This document shows, in pieces, positions 30,295-41,152 of a stretch of DNA of 64,000 bases. Every line of letters starts with the position of its first letter. Position 1 is the first letter of the stretch. The notes beneath the pieces are model-generated. The model was not told where the DNA came from, searched no databases, and saw nothing but the letters and a program-made list of their open reading frames with translations. The translations under genes and the position numbers were made by a program. Source of the DNA: Mycolicibacterium sp. TY81 (GTDB lineage: Bacteria > Actinomycetota > Actinomycetes > Mycobacteriales > Mycobacteriaceae). The stretch is from contig NZ_AP023362.1 of NCBI RefSeq assembly GCF_018326285.1, forward strand, positions 868,001 through 932,000, written 5' to 3'.

Positions 30295-31755
30295 ATGGCA
30301 CCCCGGTTCGTTGACCGTGTGGTGATCCACGCACGCGCCGGCAACGGCGGCAATGGCTGTGCATCGGTACACCGGGAGAAGTTCAAGCCGCTCGGTGGGC
30401 CGGACGGCGGTAACGGCGGCAAGGGCGGCAGCATCGTCCTGGTCGTCGACCCGCAGGTGCACACCTTGCTGGACTTCCACTTCCGCCCGCACGTCGACGC
30501 GCCGTCCGGTAAGCCCGGCGCCGGCAGCAACCGCGACGGGGCCGCGGGCGCCGATCTCGAGGTCCACGTGCCCGACGGCACCGTCGTGCTCGATGAGCAG
30601 GGCCGCATGCTGGCCGACCTGGTGGGCGCCGGTACCCGCTTCGAGGCCGCCGCGGGTGGCCGCGGTGGGCTGGGCAACGCCGCGCTGGCCTCGCGGGCCC
30701 GCAAGGCGCCCGGCTTCGCGCTGCTGGGGGAGAAGGGCGAGATCCGGGATCTCACCCTCGAACTCAAGACGGTCGCCGATGTGGGCCTGGTCGGTTTCCC
30801 GTCGGCCGGTAAATCCTCTCTGGTGTCGGCCATCTCGGCCGCCAAGCCGAAGATCGCGGACTACCCGTTCACCACACTCGTGCCCAACCTGGGTGTGGTG
30901 TCGGCGGGCGACAACACCTTCACCGTCGCCGACGTCCCGGGGCTCATCCCCGGTGCCTCGGAAGGCCGTGGCCTGGGCCTGGACTTCCTGCGGCACATCG
31001 AGCGCTGCGCCGTGCTGGTGCATGTGGTCGACTGCGCGACCCTCGAACCGGGCCGCGACCCGATCTCCGACATCGAGGCGCTCGAGGCCGAGCTGGCCGC
31101 GTATACGCCCACGCTGCAAGGGGATTCGACCCTGGGTGACCTGGCCGAGCGCCCCCGCGCGGTGCTGCTCAACAAGATCGATGTGCCCGACGCCCGCGAA
31201 CTCGCCGACTTCGTGAAGGACGAGGTGGCGGCCAAGTACGGCTGGCCCGTCTACGAAATCTCGACCGTGAGCCGAGATGGCCTGCGCCCGTTGACCTTTG
31301 CCCTGTGGGACATGGTCGCGGCATACCGTGCCGCGCAGCCGGTCGTGGCCCCGCGCCGGCCGATCATCCGGCCCGTCGCGGTCAACGAGACCGGCTTCAC
31401 CGTCGAATCCGACGGCTCGGGCGGCTTCATCGTGCGCGGCACCCGGCCGGAACGCTGGATCGCCCAGACGGCCTTCGACAACGACGAGGCCGTCGGCTAT
31501 CTCGGTGACCGCCTGGCGCGCCTGGGCGTCGAGGACGAACTGCTCAAGATGGGCGCCCGCGCGGGCTGTGCGGTGACCATCGGCGACGTCACGTTCGACT
31601 GGGAGCCGCAGACGCCCGCGGGTGTCGACATGCAGATGTCCGGTCGCGGCACCGACATTCGCCTGGAACAGACCGATCGCGTCGGGGCCGCGGAACGCAA
31701 GGCGGCCCGTAAGGAGCGCCGTCGGTCAGCGGAGGATGCCGAGGAAGACCTGTGA
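30295..31755 (+). CDS. obg: GTPase Obg (CgtA)
   Basis: Essential GTPase of 50S ribosome assembly and stress control, 486 residues. Residues 1-160 are the glycine-rich Obg fold ([26 protein letters not shown]). The G domain begins with [10 protein letters not shown] at residues 167-176, followed by the [14 protein letters not shown] switch and NKID. A C-terminal OCT domain (about 340-430) and a charged, Arg/Lys/Glu-rich tail complete it. Its stop overlaps the proB start by four bases. The strong terminator directly upstream means that transcription must come from read-through or from a promoter close to or within rpmA. Confidence 0.97.
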   Translation: MAPRFVDRVVIHARAGNGGNGCASVHREKFKPLGGPDGGNGGKGGSIVLVVDPQVHTLLDFHFRPHVDAPSGKPGAGSNRDGAAGADLEVHVPDGTVVLDEQGRMLADLVGAGTRFEAAAGGRGGLGNAALASRARKAPGFALLGEKGEIRDLTLELKTVADVGLVGFPSAGKSSLVSAISAAKPKIADYPFTTLVPNLGVVSAGDNTFTVADVPGLIPGASEGRGLGLDFLRHIERCAVLVHVVDCATLEPGRDPISDIEALEAELAAYTPTLQGDSTLGDLAERPRAVLLNKIDVPDARELADFVKDEVAAKYGWPVYEISTVSRDGLRPLTFALWDMVAAYRAAQPVVAPRRPIIRPVAVNETGFTVESDGSGGFIVRGTRPERWIAQTAFDNDEAVGYLGDRLARLGVEDELLKMGARAGCAVTIGDVTFDWEPQTPAGVDMQMSGRGTDIRLEQTDRVGAAERKAARKERRRSAEDAEEDL

Positions 31756-32873
31756 CGCAGGGCTCCGGCACGGTCTCGGCGCATCGCGAGGCCGTGCGCA
31801 CCGCACGCAGCGTCGTCGTCAAGATCGGCACCACGGCCCTGACCGCGCCCAACGGCATGTTCGACGCCGGCCGGCTGGCTACGCTGGCCGACGCCATCGA
31901 GAAGCGGATGAAGGCCGGTTCGGACGTCGTGATCGTGTCGTCCGGCGCCATCGCCGCGGGCATTGAGCCGCTCGGTCTGAGCCGGCGCCCGACGGACCTG
32001 GCCACCAAGCAGGCCGCGGCCAGCGTGGGGCAGGTGGCCCTGGTCAACTCGTGGAGCGCGGCGTTCGGCCGGTATGACCGGACCGTCGGGCAGGTACTGC
32101 TCACCGCCCACGACATCGCCCAGCGCGCGCAGCACAACAACGCGCAGCGCACGCTGGACCGGCTCCGGGCGTTGCACGCGGTGGCGATCGTCAACGAGAA
32201 CGACACCGTGGCCACCAACGAAATCCGGTTCGGCGACAACGACCGGCTGTCGGCACTGGTGGCGCAGCTGGTGGGGGCCGACGCGCTGATCCTGCTGAGC
32301 GACATCGACGGTCTGTATGACTGCGACCCCCGCAAGGGCAACGCGCGCTTCATTCCCGAGGTCGCCGCGTCGGGTGACCTCGACGGCGTATCGGCGACCG
32401 GGGGCAGTCACCTGGGCACGGGCGGTATGGCCTCCAAGCTGTCGTCTGCGCTGCTGGCCGCCGATGCCGGTGTGCCGGTCCTGCTGGCGGCCGCCAGCGA
32501 CGCTGCCGCCGCGCTGACCGACGCGTCGGTGGGTACGGTCTTTGCGGCGCGTCCCGAGCGCATGTCGGCGCGGCGGTTCTGGGTGCGCTACGCGGCCGAG
32601 ACGACGGGGACCCTGACGCTGGACGCCGGCGCGGTGCGGGCCGTCGTCGGGCAAAGAAAATCGTTGCTGCCCGCCGGGATCACCGCGGTTGCCGGGCGCT
32701 TCCACGGCGGCGATGTCGTCGAGCTGCACGGTCCCGACGGCACCGCGGTGGCGCGGGGCGTCGTGGCCTACGAAGATTCCGAGCTCGCGGGCATCATCGG
32801 CCGCTCCACGCCCGAGCTACCCGTCGAACTGCGCCGACCTGCGGTGCACGCGGATGACCTGGTAGCAATTTGA
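31752..32873 (+). CDS. proB: glutamate 5-kinase
   Basis: First enzyme of proline synthesis: phosphorylates glutamate to glutamyl 5-phosphate. It has 373 residues: an amino-acid kinase domain ([49 protein letters not shown]) and a C-terminal PUA domain at about residues 285-365. The GTG start overlaps the obg stop (GTGA). The partner proA lies at 43387, separated by the variable block. Confidence 0.97.
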   Translation: MTQGSGTVSAHREAVRTARSVVVKIGTTALTAPNGMFDAGRLATLADAIEKRMKAGSDVVIVSSGAIAAGIEPLGLSRRPTDLATKQAAASVGQVALVNSWSAAFGRYDRTVGQVLLTAHDIAQRAQHNNAQRTLDRLRALHAVAIVNENDTVATNEIRFGDNDRLSALVAQLVGADALILLSDIDGLYDCDPRKGNARFIPEVAASGDLDGVSATGGSHLGTGGMASKLSSALLAADAGVPVLLAAASDAAAALTDASVGTVFAARPERMSARRFWVRYAAETTGTLTLDAGAVRAVVGQRKSLLPAGITAVAGRFHGGDVVELHGPDGTAVARGVVAYEDSELAGIIGRSTPELPVELRRPAVHADDLVAI

Positions 32874-32958
32874 CGTCGAATTCGTGTGTATTTGGCTAGA
32901 ATCGGCGTCTCGTTCGAGGTTTTCCCTGCTGGAGAAGGCCGACCTATTAAATTAGGGT

Positions 32959-32964
32959 TATGCT
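32959..32964 (+). promoter_or_regulatory. candidate -10 element for the PIG-L gene
   Basis: TATGCT in an unusually AT-rich stretch (32880-32970), 39 bases before the ATG at 33004. A second -10-like TAGAAT lies at 32897-32902. This suggests that the inserted pair has its own promoter. Confidence 0.4.
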
Positions 32965-33003
32965 GCCTTCAACACTGGCGCAGCAAACAGAATTGAGGGG
33001 GCG

Positions 33004-33627
33004 ATGGCGAGACAGTCCGTGCTGGCGGTCGGCGCGCATCCCGATGACATCGAACTGGGCTGTGGCGGTGCGCTGGCAAAGCATGTGGCGGCCGGCGACC
33101 GCGTCACCATGTTGGTGGTGACCCGCGGCGAGGAGGGGCCGGGCGACTCGCAGGAGCGGGTGCGTGAGCAACTCCGTGCGGTGGAGGTGCTCGGCGTCCA
33201 TGAACTGCTGTGGGGCCAGGGTTTCGGCGACTGCAGCGTGTCGCTGCAGGAGTTCGAGCTGGTCCACCTGATCGAAGACGCCATCGAAAAGTCCTCTGCC
33301 ACAATCGTTTACACCCACACTGCCAATGACAGCCACCAGGATCACCGGGTGGTCTCCCGCTGCACCCTCGGTGCCGCGCGATGGGTGTCGTCGATCATGA
33401 CCTACGGCGGACCGTCGGCCATCGGCTTCAACCCGACGGCGTTCGTCGACATCTCCGACTCGCTGGACAAGAAGATCGAAGCCCTGATGTCGCACGTGTC
33501 GCAGGCCGAGGCCAGCGAAAAGGTCAGTGCCTCCTGGGTGCGCAGTTCCGCCGAGCACTACGGCTTCCTGTGCCGCCGGACGTTCGCCGAGGGATTCGAA
33601 CCGGCCCGACTGGTCGTCGATTTCTGA
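33004..33627 (+). CDS. PIG-L family deacetylase
   Basis: Zinc-dependent N-deacetylase of the PIG-L/LmbE fold, 207 residues, cytosolic. The metal and catalytic motif GAHPDDIELGCGG is at residues 10-22 (His12, Asp14 and Asp15), and the second metal ligand lies in the NDSHQDH segment. Relatives remove acetyl from GlcNAc of mycothiol or sugar-lipid precursors; the mycothiol enzyme MshB is longer and differs, so this is another substrate class. The next gene, a UGM-like flavoprotein, begins four bases after its stop, so both probably act on the same, perhaps nucleotide-linked, sugar. Confidence 0.87.
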   Translation: MARQSVLAVGAHPDDIELGCGGALAKHVAAGDRVTMLVVTRGEEGPGDSQERVREQLRAVEVLGVHELLWGQGFGDCSVSLQEFELVHLIEDAIEKSSATIVYTHTANDSHQDHRVVSRCTLGAARWVSSIMTYGGPSAIGFNPTAFVDISDSLDKKIEALMSHVSQAEASEKVSASWVRSSAEHYGFLCRRTFAEGFEPARLVVDF

Positions 33628-33631
33628 CCCT

Positions 33632-34939
33632 GTGCCGACCTTTCTCATTGTCGGTGCCGGCCCGACGGGGCTGGGCGCTGCAGTCCGGCTGACCGAACTC
33701 GGCATCGACCACGTGTTGGTGGATGCCGGCGATCAGGTCGGTGGCATGGCCACGTCGGTCCGCGACGAACACGGCTTCACCTGGGATCTTGGCGGCCACG
33801 TGCTGCACAGTCACTTCGCGGAGTTCGACCGCGCGGTCGACGCCTCGGGCGTGAAGATGAACGACGTCGCCCGTAACGGCTGGGTGTGGCTCGAGGGCAG
33901 CGGGCCGCAGAGTCTGGTGCCGACACCCATCCAGCAGCAACTCGCCGAGATGCCGACCGACCTGTACCCGGATGCCCCGCTGCACAACCTCGCCGACTAT
34001 TACCGGAACAATTTCGGTGGCAAACTTTTTGACGAGTTTTTCGGCCCCTACAACTACAAGATGTGGACGGCCCCACTCGAGGACATCGACCACGAATGGA
34101 CGTCGCTGCGCAGCGGCAGCGCCGCGCCGAACGTGCCGCGCCTCGGTTTGGCCGGTTCGGCGCCGGCAGCCGCGGGCAGTTTTCCCTATCCGATCGGCGG
34201 CACCGGTGCGCTGTGGCAGGGCGTGCACGATCAGCTGCTGGAGCCCGGGACGGTGCGGCTGCGCACCCGGGTGGTCGACGTCGACGTCGTGCGGCGGGTC
34301 GCCACCCTGGACGACGGCTCGACCGTCGGGTACGACCACTGTGTCAGCTCGGCGCCGTTGACGACGGCCTGGGGCTGGCTCGGTGGCGCCGGCGCCGAAG
34401 GGACGGCCGAGCGAAACAGCTTGTGCGCCAGTCGCATCTACGCGGTCGGATTGGGGTACCGCGGTGCGGCGCCGGAGGCGCTGGCCGACAAGACCTGGCT
34501 GTACTGCCCCGACCTGGGCGTGCCGTGGTACCGGGCCACGATGCTCAACAACTACGACCCAGCCAACGCCGGCGACGGCCGCTGGAACGTGCTGTGCGAG
34601 GTCCCGCTGCTGCCCGGGCAAACACTGACCGCCGACGACGCGGTGCGGCGCACCGAGGAGTCACTGCGGGCGCTGGGGGCCGAGTCGGCGTACGTGGTGA
34701 GCCGGTTCGTGCGGGAAGTGCCGATGGGCTATCCGGTGCCGACCCTGGGCCGTGACGACATCGTGCGGACCGTCGACGAGCGGCTGCGCGCGCACGGCAT
34801 CCACAGCCGGGGCCGCTTCGGTGGCTGGCGCTACGAGTCGTCGAATCAGGATTACGGCTACATGCAGGGCCGCGAGGCCGTGGACAACGCGTTGTCCGGC
34901 ACACCCGAGGACGTCTACTGGCACCCGGACAGGTTCTGA
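33632..34939 (+). CDS. FAD-dependent oxidoreductase, UDP-galactopyranose mutase-like
   Basis: Flavoprotein of 435 residues. The N-terminal dinucleotide motif is VGAGPTGLGAAVRL, followed by QVGGMATSV and the WDLGGHVLH loop. A FGPYNYKMWTAPLEDI segment near residue 145 is the PYN-K-W type found in UDP-galactopyranose mutase and related glycan flavoproteins. The C-terminal FAD motif reads GRFGGWRYESSNQDYG. It is not the canonical Glf, which is shorter and better conserved. The GTG at 33632 is chosen because it fits the flavin motif and lies directly after the deacetylase; the longer frame has no similarity. The reaction is unknown. Confidence 0.75.
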   Translation: MPTFLIVGAGPTGLGAAVRLTELGIDHVLVDAGDQVGGMATSVRDEHGFTWDLGGHVLHSHFAEFDRAVDASGVKMNDVARNGWVWLEGSGPQSLVPTPIQQQLAEMPTDLYPDAPLHNLADYYRNNFGGKLFDEFFGPYNYKMWTAPLEDIDHEWTSLRSGSAAPNVPRLGLAGSAPAAAGSFPYPIGGTGALWQGVHDQLLEPGTVRLRTRVVDVDVVRRVATLDDGSTVGYDHCVSSAPLTTAWGWLGGAGAEGTAERNSLCASRIYAVGLGYRGAAPEALADKTWLYCPDLGVPWYRATMLNNYDPANAGDGRWNVLCEVPLLPGQTLTADDAVRRTEESLRALGAESAYVVSRFVREVPMGYPVPTLGRDDIVRTVDERLRAHGIHSRGRFGGWRYESSNQDYGYMQGREAVDNALSGTPEDVYWHPDRF

Positions 34940-35754
34940 GCCGGCAGTTCACTGGCCAGCAGGGCGAGGATTTCCGAACAGCCACTGTCGATCTTGACCG
35001 TGGCCAGGGCGTCGCCCCGGGTGGGCCCGCGGTTGATGACCGCGACGGGTTTGCCGGCCGCCGCGGCGTGCCGGACGAACCGGTAGCCCGAATACACCGT
35101 CAGCGACGAGCCCGCGACCACCAGCGCGTCGGCGTCGTCGACCAGGGCATACGCCTGCTGCACCCGGTCTTTGGGCACGCTGTCGCCGAAGTACACGATG
35201 TCGGGCTTGAGGATGCCGCCACAGCGCGGACAGTCGAGGTACCGGAATGTCGCGGTGTCCTCGACCGTCGCGTCGGCGTCGGGCGCGACGCCGATACTGC
35301 CGACCTCGGCGCGTTCGGCGAATCCGGGATTGAGCCGTTCCAGCTCGACGGCCAGCGCGGCGCGGGTCATGGTGTGGCCGCAGCTCAGGCAGACGACCTG
35401 CGCGTACGTGCCGTGCAGGTTCACCACCGTCTGGGAACCGGCCTTGGTGTGCAGCAGGTCGACGTTCTGGGTGATGACGCCCGTCACCAGCCCGGCCCGT
35501 TCCAGGGCGGCCACGGCGCGGTGGCCGGCGTTGGGCCGGCGGGCAGCCATATGCCGCCACCCGATGTGGTTGCGGGCCCAGTACCGCTGCCGGAATGCCG
35601 GCCCGGACAGGAACTGCTGGATGGTCATCGGATTGCTCGGCGGCGAGTCCGGCCCGCGATAGTCCGGAATGCCCGAATCGGTGGAGATGCCGGCGCCGGT
35701 CAGCACGGCGAGCCGCCGGTCGGCCAGAAGATTGACCAGTTCAGGAGCCTGCAC
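34915..35754 (-). CDS. NAD-dependent protein deacylase (sirtuin, Sir2 family)
   Basis: Sirtuin of 279 residues that would remove acyl groups from lysine using NAD. Visible motifs are LTGAGISTDSGIPDYRG, TQNVDLLH, the catalytic histidine in NLHGTYAQVVC, the four zinc cysteines (CLSCGH and CPRCGG) and FGDSVP with GSSLTVYSGY. The pattern fits the class II (SIRT4-like) sirtuins and differs from the class III mycobacterial CobB. The frame is open to a TTG at 35805; the GTG at 35754 is preferred because the conserved part begins just after it. The gene converges on the flavoprotein gene and overlaps it by 25 bases, and it diverges from nadE. Confidence 0.9.
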   Translation of the reverse strand: MQAPELVNLLADRRLAVLTGAGISTDSGIPDYRGPDSPPSNPMTIQQFLSGPAFRQRYWARNHIGWRHMAARRPNAGHRAVAALERAGLVTGVITQNVDLLHTKAGSQTVVNLHGTYAQVVCLSCGHTMTRAALAVELERLNPGFAERAEVGSIGVAPDADATVEDTATFRYLDCPRCGGILKPDIVYFGDSVPKDRVQQAYALVDDADALVVAGSSLTVYSGYRFVRHAAAAGKPVAVINRGPTRGDALATVKIDSGCSEILALLASELPAQNLSGCQ

Positions 35755-35780
35755 CTCATCGAGGGTAGGCCGTCCACGGA

Positions 35781-35803
35781 GTTGCACCACGGGTCGGTGC
35801 AAC
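35781..35803. promoter_or_regulatory. inverted repeat in the sirtuin-nadE divergent promoter
   Basis: GTTGCAC and GTGCAAC, perfect 7-bp arms separated by nine bases, 10 bases before the nadE GTG and 27 bases before the sirtuin GTG. It is placed to block or control both promoters. Confidence 0.5.
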
Positions 35804-35812
35804 AATCGAGAC

Positions 35813-37855
<2,043 letters not shown>

Positions 37856-37892
37856 ACGGGCCGGCGTTCCTGACCCCGCAGCAGAAAACCTA

Positions 37893-38150
37893 CCCTGATC
37901 ATCCACGGCACGGTCGACGACCTCATCACGCTCGATCCGGCGAGCCCCATCCAGAACCAGCTCCTGGCGAGCGAGACCTCAACTGACTGGACCGCTTCCA
38001 ATGGGTCGACCAGGATGGGCAGTTCTACACATCCGACGTGATGCCGACCGACCCGAGTTTCCACGGCACCCCGATCAACTCGCCTCGACCACGCCGTACC
38101 AGAGCTTCACGTCGGCCGGGTCATCAACGTGTCCTCGGTGGCCGTGTAGC
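37893..38150 (+). pseudogene. possible frameshifted gene remnant downstream of nadE
   Basis: The 305-base gap after nadE has no intact gene, yet three successive + strand frames read as protein-like pieces: IIHGTVDDLITLDP from about 37895, then WVDQDGQFYTSDVMPTD from about 38008, then GRVINVSSVAV ending in a stop near 38150. This is what a decayed coding sequence with two frameshifts would look like. The family is not recognised, and coincidence is possible in such high-GC DNA. Confidence 0.3.
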
Positions 38151-38160
38151 CGCACCGCCT

Positions 38161-39768
38161 TCAGAACGGTGGTGAGCTGTCGCCGTCGATGAGTTGTTGG
38201 GCGAGTTGGAGTTTGGCTTCGGCGGTCGACTCCGACGCCAGGAGCTCGGCCCAATTGAGTTTGCGCTCGTGCCGGGTACGTCGAGCGCGGTCGCCGATGC
38301 GGGTGCGCCGGCGGGTGGGCATCATGAGGTCGCGACCGGGTTGATCGCTGGTGGTCGCCGTAGCCGATGGTGGCGGCGCTGCCGATGGTGGCGGCGCTGC
38401 GGTAGGGAAGTGCCTGTCGGGAAACAGGATTCGGCTACCGGGCACGGTCGTGTAGGTATGCCCGGTGGGTGCGGTCCACACGATGGTGCCGTCCTGGTTC
38501 TGGCGGGTGTGCCATCCGGTCGCGCCGCTGTAGAACGTTTTGACCAGGTGATGCTTGCGGCACTTCGGGCTGAGATTGCCGGGATGCGTGGCTCCGGCCG
38601 GCCAGGGGATGGTGTGGTCGAGGTCGGCGTCCACGGCGGGGCGGTCGCAGCCGGGGTGCATGCAGGTGATGTCCCGCATCCGCACGTAGTGGTCGAGCGC
38701 GGTCGACGGCCGGTACCGCGGTTGCCCGTCGGCCGGAACCTGCGGCGTGGTAACCGTTTTCACGCTGGCGCCGCGGGCGGCCAGGTCTGCCATGACCACC
38801 GCGGGTATCACCGGCCCGCCGGGCAGATAGCCGACCGCGCTCTGGTCGACGACAGGCTCGGGCTCAGGCAGAGGCGCGAGTGCCTCGGCGACCGGAGTGT
38901 TTGCCGTCACCGGCGGTGCGGCCTCCGGCGCATCGAGCAGAGGATCGCTGATCGGTTGTGGCGCAGCGCCAGTCAAGACATTTATGACGACGGCTGCGGC
39001 GCGCGGATCGGCTCCGGCTGCCGGGCAGTCGGGTTTGCCGCAGTGACAGGGCAGCCGATCGCCACGGACGGCCAGGATGCCCAACGCGTCGGCGCGGCGC
39101 TGGGCGAGGCTGCGGGGATCGTCGTCGCAGACCTCGTAGGCCATGGCGGTGAGGGTGCGCTTGAGCAGTTCGGCGTCGGTGGTCAGTAACAGACCCCAGA
39201 CAGACGTGACGCCTGCGGGGTCACCCGGCTTGCCGAACTCGACATCGCGACCGCGGACGGCGTTACGGCTACGACGCACCGCGGCCGGGTCGAACTTCTC
39301 GATCCAGCTGTCGATCTGCCGGATCGTGTCGGCCTTCGACAACGGTCCCCATTCGCGCGCGCTGCCGGCCATGGCGGTGTCGATGAGGGCGAGCGCTGCG
39401 GGGTCTTGCACGAACTCGGTGTGCCAGCAGATCAGGGTGACCAACGGAAGTGATAGGTCCCCGCGCGCCAGCAGGGCGCCGACGTGTGGGAGCCGGTCAC
39501 GCAGTGCGAGCGCGAGGTGCATCTGACTGGCGGCTTGCCAGCGATTGATCGTCAGGGCCGCGCCGATCTCGCACGCCGCGGCGTCCCAGCCGTCGCACGC
39601 CCACAGGTCGCGGTCCTCGTGGTCGATGCAGCGGCGGTGGGTGAGTTCGGCGATGGCAGCCAGCCGGCGGGCGGCACTCTGGGCTTCGGCCCGTATTGCG
39701 CTGGTCATCGTGTCGACCAGGGAAGCGTCGTCGGCTTCCCTGGTTTCGATCACCAGTTCCTCGTACAT
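38161..39768 (-). CDS. DUF222 / HNH endonuclease domain protein (13E12 family)
   Basis: Protein of 535 residues typical of the mycobacterial 13E12 family. Residues 25-330 are the DUF222 helical region (RRLAAIAELTHRR, WQAASQMHLALALRDRLP). The HNH motif follows at about residues 365-410 (CMHPGCDRPAVDADLDHTIP, then NLSPKCRKHHLVK), with zinc cysteines. A proline-rich linker carries an 18-bp tandem duplication (two APPPS units), and a basic tail ends the protein. The role is unknown; members are DNA-damage inducible in M. tuberculosis. A LexA-type box overlaps its start codon. No flanking direct repeats or transposase were seen, so it is not clearly a mobile element. Confidence 0.88.
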   Translation of the reverse strand: MYEELVIETREADDASLVDTMTSAIRAEAQSAARRLAAIAELTHRRCIDHEDRDLWACDGWDAAACEIGAALTINRWQAASQMHLALALRDRLPHVGALLARGDLSLPLVTLICWHTEFVQDPAALALIDTAMAGSAREWGPLSKADTIRQIDSWIEKFDPAAVRRSRNAVRGRDVEFGKPGDPAGVTSVWGLLLTTDAELLKRTLTAMAYEVCDDDPRSLAQRRADALGILAVRGDRLPCHCGKPDCPAAGADPRAAAVVINVLTGAAPQPISDPLLDAPEAAPPVTANTPVAEALAPLPEPEPVVDQSAVGYLPGGPVIPAVVMADLAARGASVKTVTTPQVPADGQPRYRPSTALDHYVRMRDITCMHPGCDRPAVDADLDHTIPWPAGATHPGNLSPKCRKHHLVKTFYSGATGWHTRQNQDGTIVWTAPTGHTYTTVPGSRILFPDRHFPTAAPPPSAAPPPSATATTSDQPGRDLMMPTRRRTRIGDRARRTRHERKLNWAELLASESTAEAKLQLAQQLIDGDSSPPF

Positions 39769-39776
39769 ATGTTCGA
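39761..39776. promoter_or_regulatory. SOS (LexA) box over the DUF222 gene start
   Basis: TCGTACATATGTTCGA matches the mycobacterial LexA consensus TCGAAC-N4-GTTCGA at 11 of 12 defined positions. It contains the start codon (complement of 39766-39768). Confidence 0.75.
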
Positions 39777-39781
39777 TTTTA
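39776..39781 (-). promoter_or_regulatory. -10 element of the DUF222 gene
   Basis: On the minus strand the hexamer is TAAAAT, about seven bases before the ATG, so the transcript would be leaderless. It abuts the SOS box, so LexA binding would block RNA polymerase. Confidence 0.6.
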
Positions 39782-39820
39782 GCGATCTCGACCGCTTCAA
39801 ACTACGTGGCAGGCGCAGAT

Positions 39821-39846
39821 TGTGGATGAATCGCGTTCTGTGGATA
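39821..39846 (-). repeat. 26-bp dispersed element, copy A
   Basis: Minus-strand sequence begins TATCCACAGAACGCGATT and ends ATCCACA. It differs from copy B (54734-54759) at one of 26 positions and lies 53 bases before the DUF222 start, in the same relative orientation as copy B to comEA. One extra base gives TTATCCACA, identical to the DnaA-box consensus (39839-39847). Confidence 0.7.
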
Positions 39847-39860
39847 ACTTGCCGCCGCGC

Positions 39861-41039
39861 TCACGCGGCGGCGAGCACGTTCGGCTCATCAAGGTCGTCG
39901 TCGGTCCGACGCTGAGACCGCGCGGCCGCACGCACCACCAGCGCGAAGGCGACGGTGATCGGGATGACCGGGCCGTCCATGCCGCCGGCGAGAACGGCGT
40001 CGGCCGTCGTGAAGGCCGGCGGCACGATCTGCGCGTACAAGGCGGCCGCCGTCGGGGCCGCGGCGAAGCCCCACAACAGCCAGCGCCACTGCCGTTCGCG
40101 CGCCACATCTCCCGCGGCGCGGGCACGGAACACCCCACGTGCGGCGATTGCGATGCTGATCCAGGCCGGTACGAGATGAAAGAGCGCGAGGCCGTGCGGT
40201 ATCGGCGCCGGCAGTCGCACCACGAGGCCGGCGTAGGCGAGTGAGCCGGCAATCGCCAATCCCACGGCAGCGCCGTACGTCCACCTTGGAGCCGAACACC
40301 TTGGAGCCGAACCGATTTGGGTGTCGGGTGACGATCGTTGCGTCAGCATGAACGCGAACACCGCGCTGCCGGGCGCGACGACGCCGAGGACGATGGAGCC
40401 CACGCCGATGTTGGTCAGCAGATCGTGTTGGGGGATCAGCGGCTGAATCCCGATCCAGATCACGCGCAGCAACGGCGCCGTCATCATCAGGGCGATGCCG
40501 TAGGTCATCCAGGCCCGGTGCGTGATCACGTCGCGGCGGCGGATCGCGTAGACCGCGTACCACGCGCTGCCGAGGGTGCCGATTGCCAAGGCGCGCAACT
40601 GGGTTTCGAATGCCGGGCCGATGAAGTGCTGGGCCGGCGGCGTGACGTACAGGAACACCAACGCGGTCAGCATGCTGATGGACATCAGTGCCAGATAGCT
40701 GCGGCCGATCCAGCGATGCACCGCCGGCCGGCGGTTGCGCAGCCGCGACGAGAACTGAAACAGCCCCAGAGTCAAGGCAAGTCCGGCCAACGTGGTGTGC
40801 ACCATGAGAACCACGCGATGCTCGGCGTAGGCGCCGTGGCGTACCGACTCGACGGACCCGTCACCGATCGCGTAGTGATCACCGTTGATGACGGTGTTGA
40901 CGGCGTCCTGCCAGCGCGCCAAGCCAGGGGCGAAAAGTGGCCAGGTGTAATTGAGTGCCAGCGGTACATAGAAGACGGCGATGGCGACCGTGAGCACGAA
41001 GAATCGCCGTGACACCGCGATTCCCTTGTGACCGTCCAT
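39861..41039 (-). CDS. DUF2306 integral membrane protein
   Basis: Polytopic membrane protein of 392 residues with about nine hydrophobic helices in two blocks: a DUF2306 domain (HTTLAGLALTLGLFQF, HRWIGRSYLALM, HRAWMTYGIALM) and a second C-terminal block of four helices. Conserved histidines in the first block suggest metal or haem binding, by comparison with cytochrome-like membrane proteins; this is uncertain. The ATG at 41039 is preferred over a TTG at 41072. A 15-bp in-frame tandem duplication (40283-40312) between the blocks gives the loop GSAPRCSAPRW. No operon partner. Confidence 0.78.
   Translation of the reverse strand: MDGHKGIAVSRRFFVLTVAIAVFYVPLALNYTWPLFAPGLARWQDAVNTVINGDHYAIGDGSVESVRHGAYAEHRVVLMVHTTLAGLALTLGLFQFSSRLRNRRPAVHRWIGRSYLALMSISMLTALVFLYVTPPAQHFIGPAFETQLRALAIGTLGSAWYAVYAIRRRDVITHRAWMTYGIALMMTAPLLRVIWIGIQPLIPQHDLLTNIGVGSIVLGVVAPGSAVFAFMLTQRSSPDTQIGSAPRCSAPRWTYGAAVGLAIAGSLAYAGLVVRLPAPIPHGLALFHLVPAWISIAIAARGVFRARAAGDVARERQWRWLLWGFAAAPTAAALYAQIVPPAFTTADAVLAGGMDGPVIPITVAFALVVRAAARSQRRTDDDLDEPNVLAAA
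40283..40312. repeat. 15-bp perfect tandem duplication in the DUF2306 gene
   Basis: ACCTTGGAGCCGAAC occurs twice without a spacer. The frame is kept and five residues are added to a loop. Confidence 0.9.
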
Positions 41040-41152
41040 TTGAACGTCAGATTCTAGGACCACCCACGGCAAACCCGCAGTATTTGCTGAATCGCAACGT
41101 CTGTGTGGTTTTGGGCGGTGGCACCCTCACTCGGCGCGCGCAGACAGCTCGC

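Noticed and set aside
32874..33003. tRNA gene in the proB downstream gap
   Set aside because: A GTTCGAG-like motif is present, but no cloverleaf arms can be formed.
38362..38398. Repeat array or CRISPR-like unit in the DUF222 gene
   Set aside because: Only two adjacent copies of an 18-bp unit, encoding a proline-rich linker; no spacers.
38161..39768. REP13E12 mobile element
   Set aside because: The gene belongs to the family, but no flanking direct repeats, integrase or attachment site was seen.
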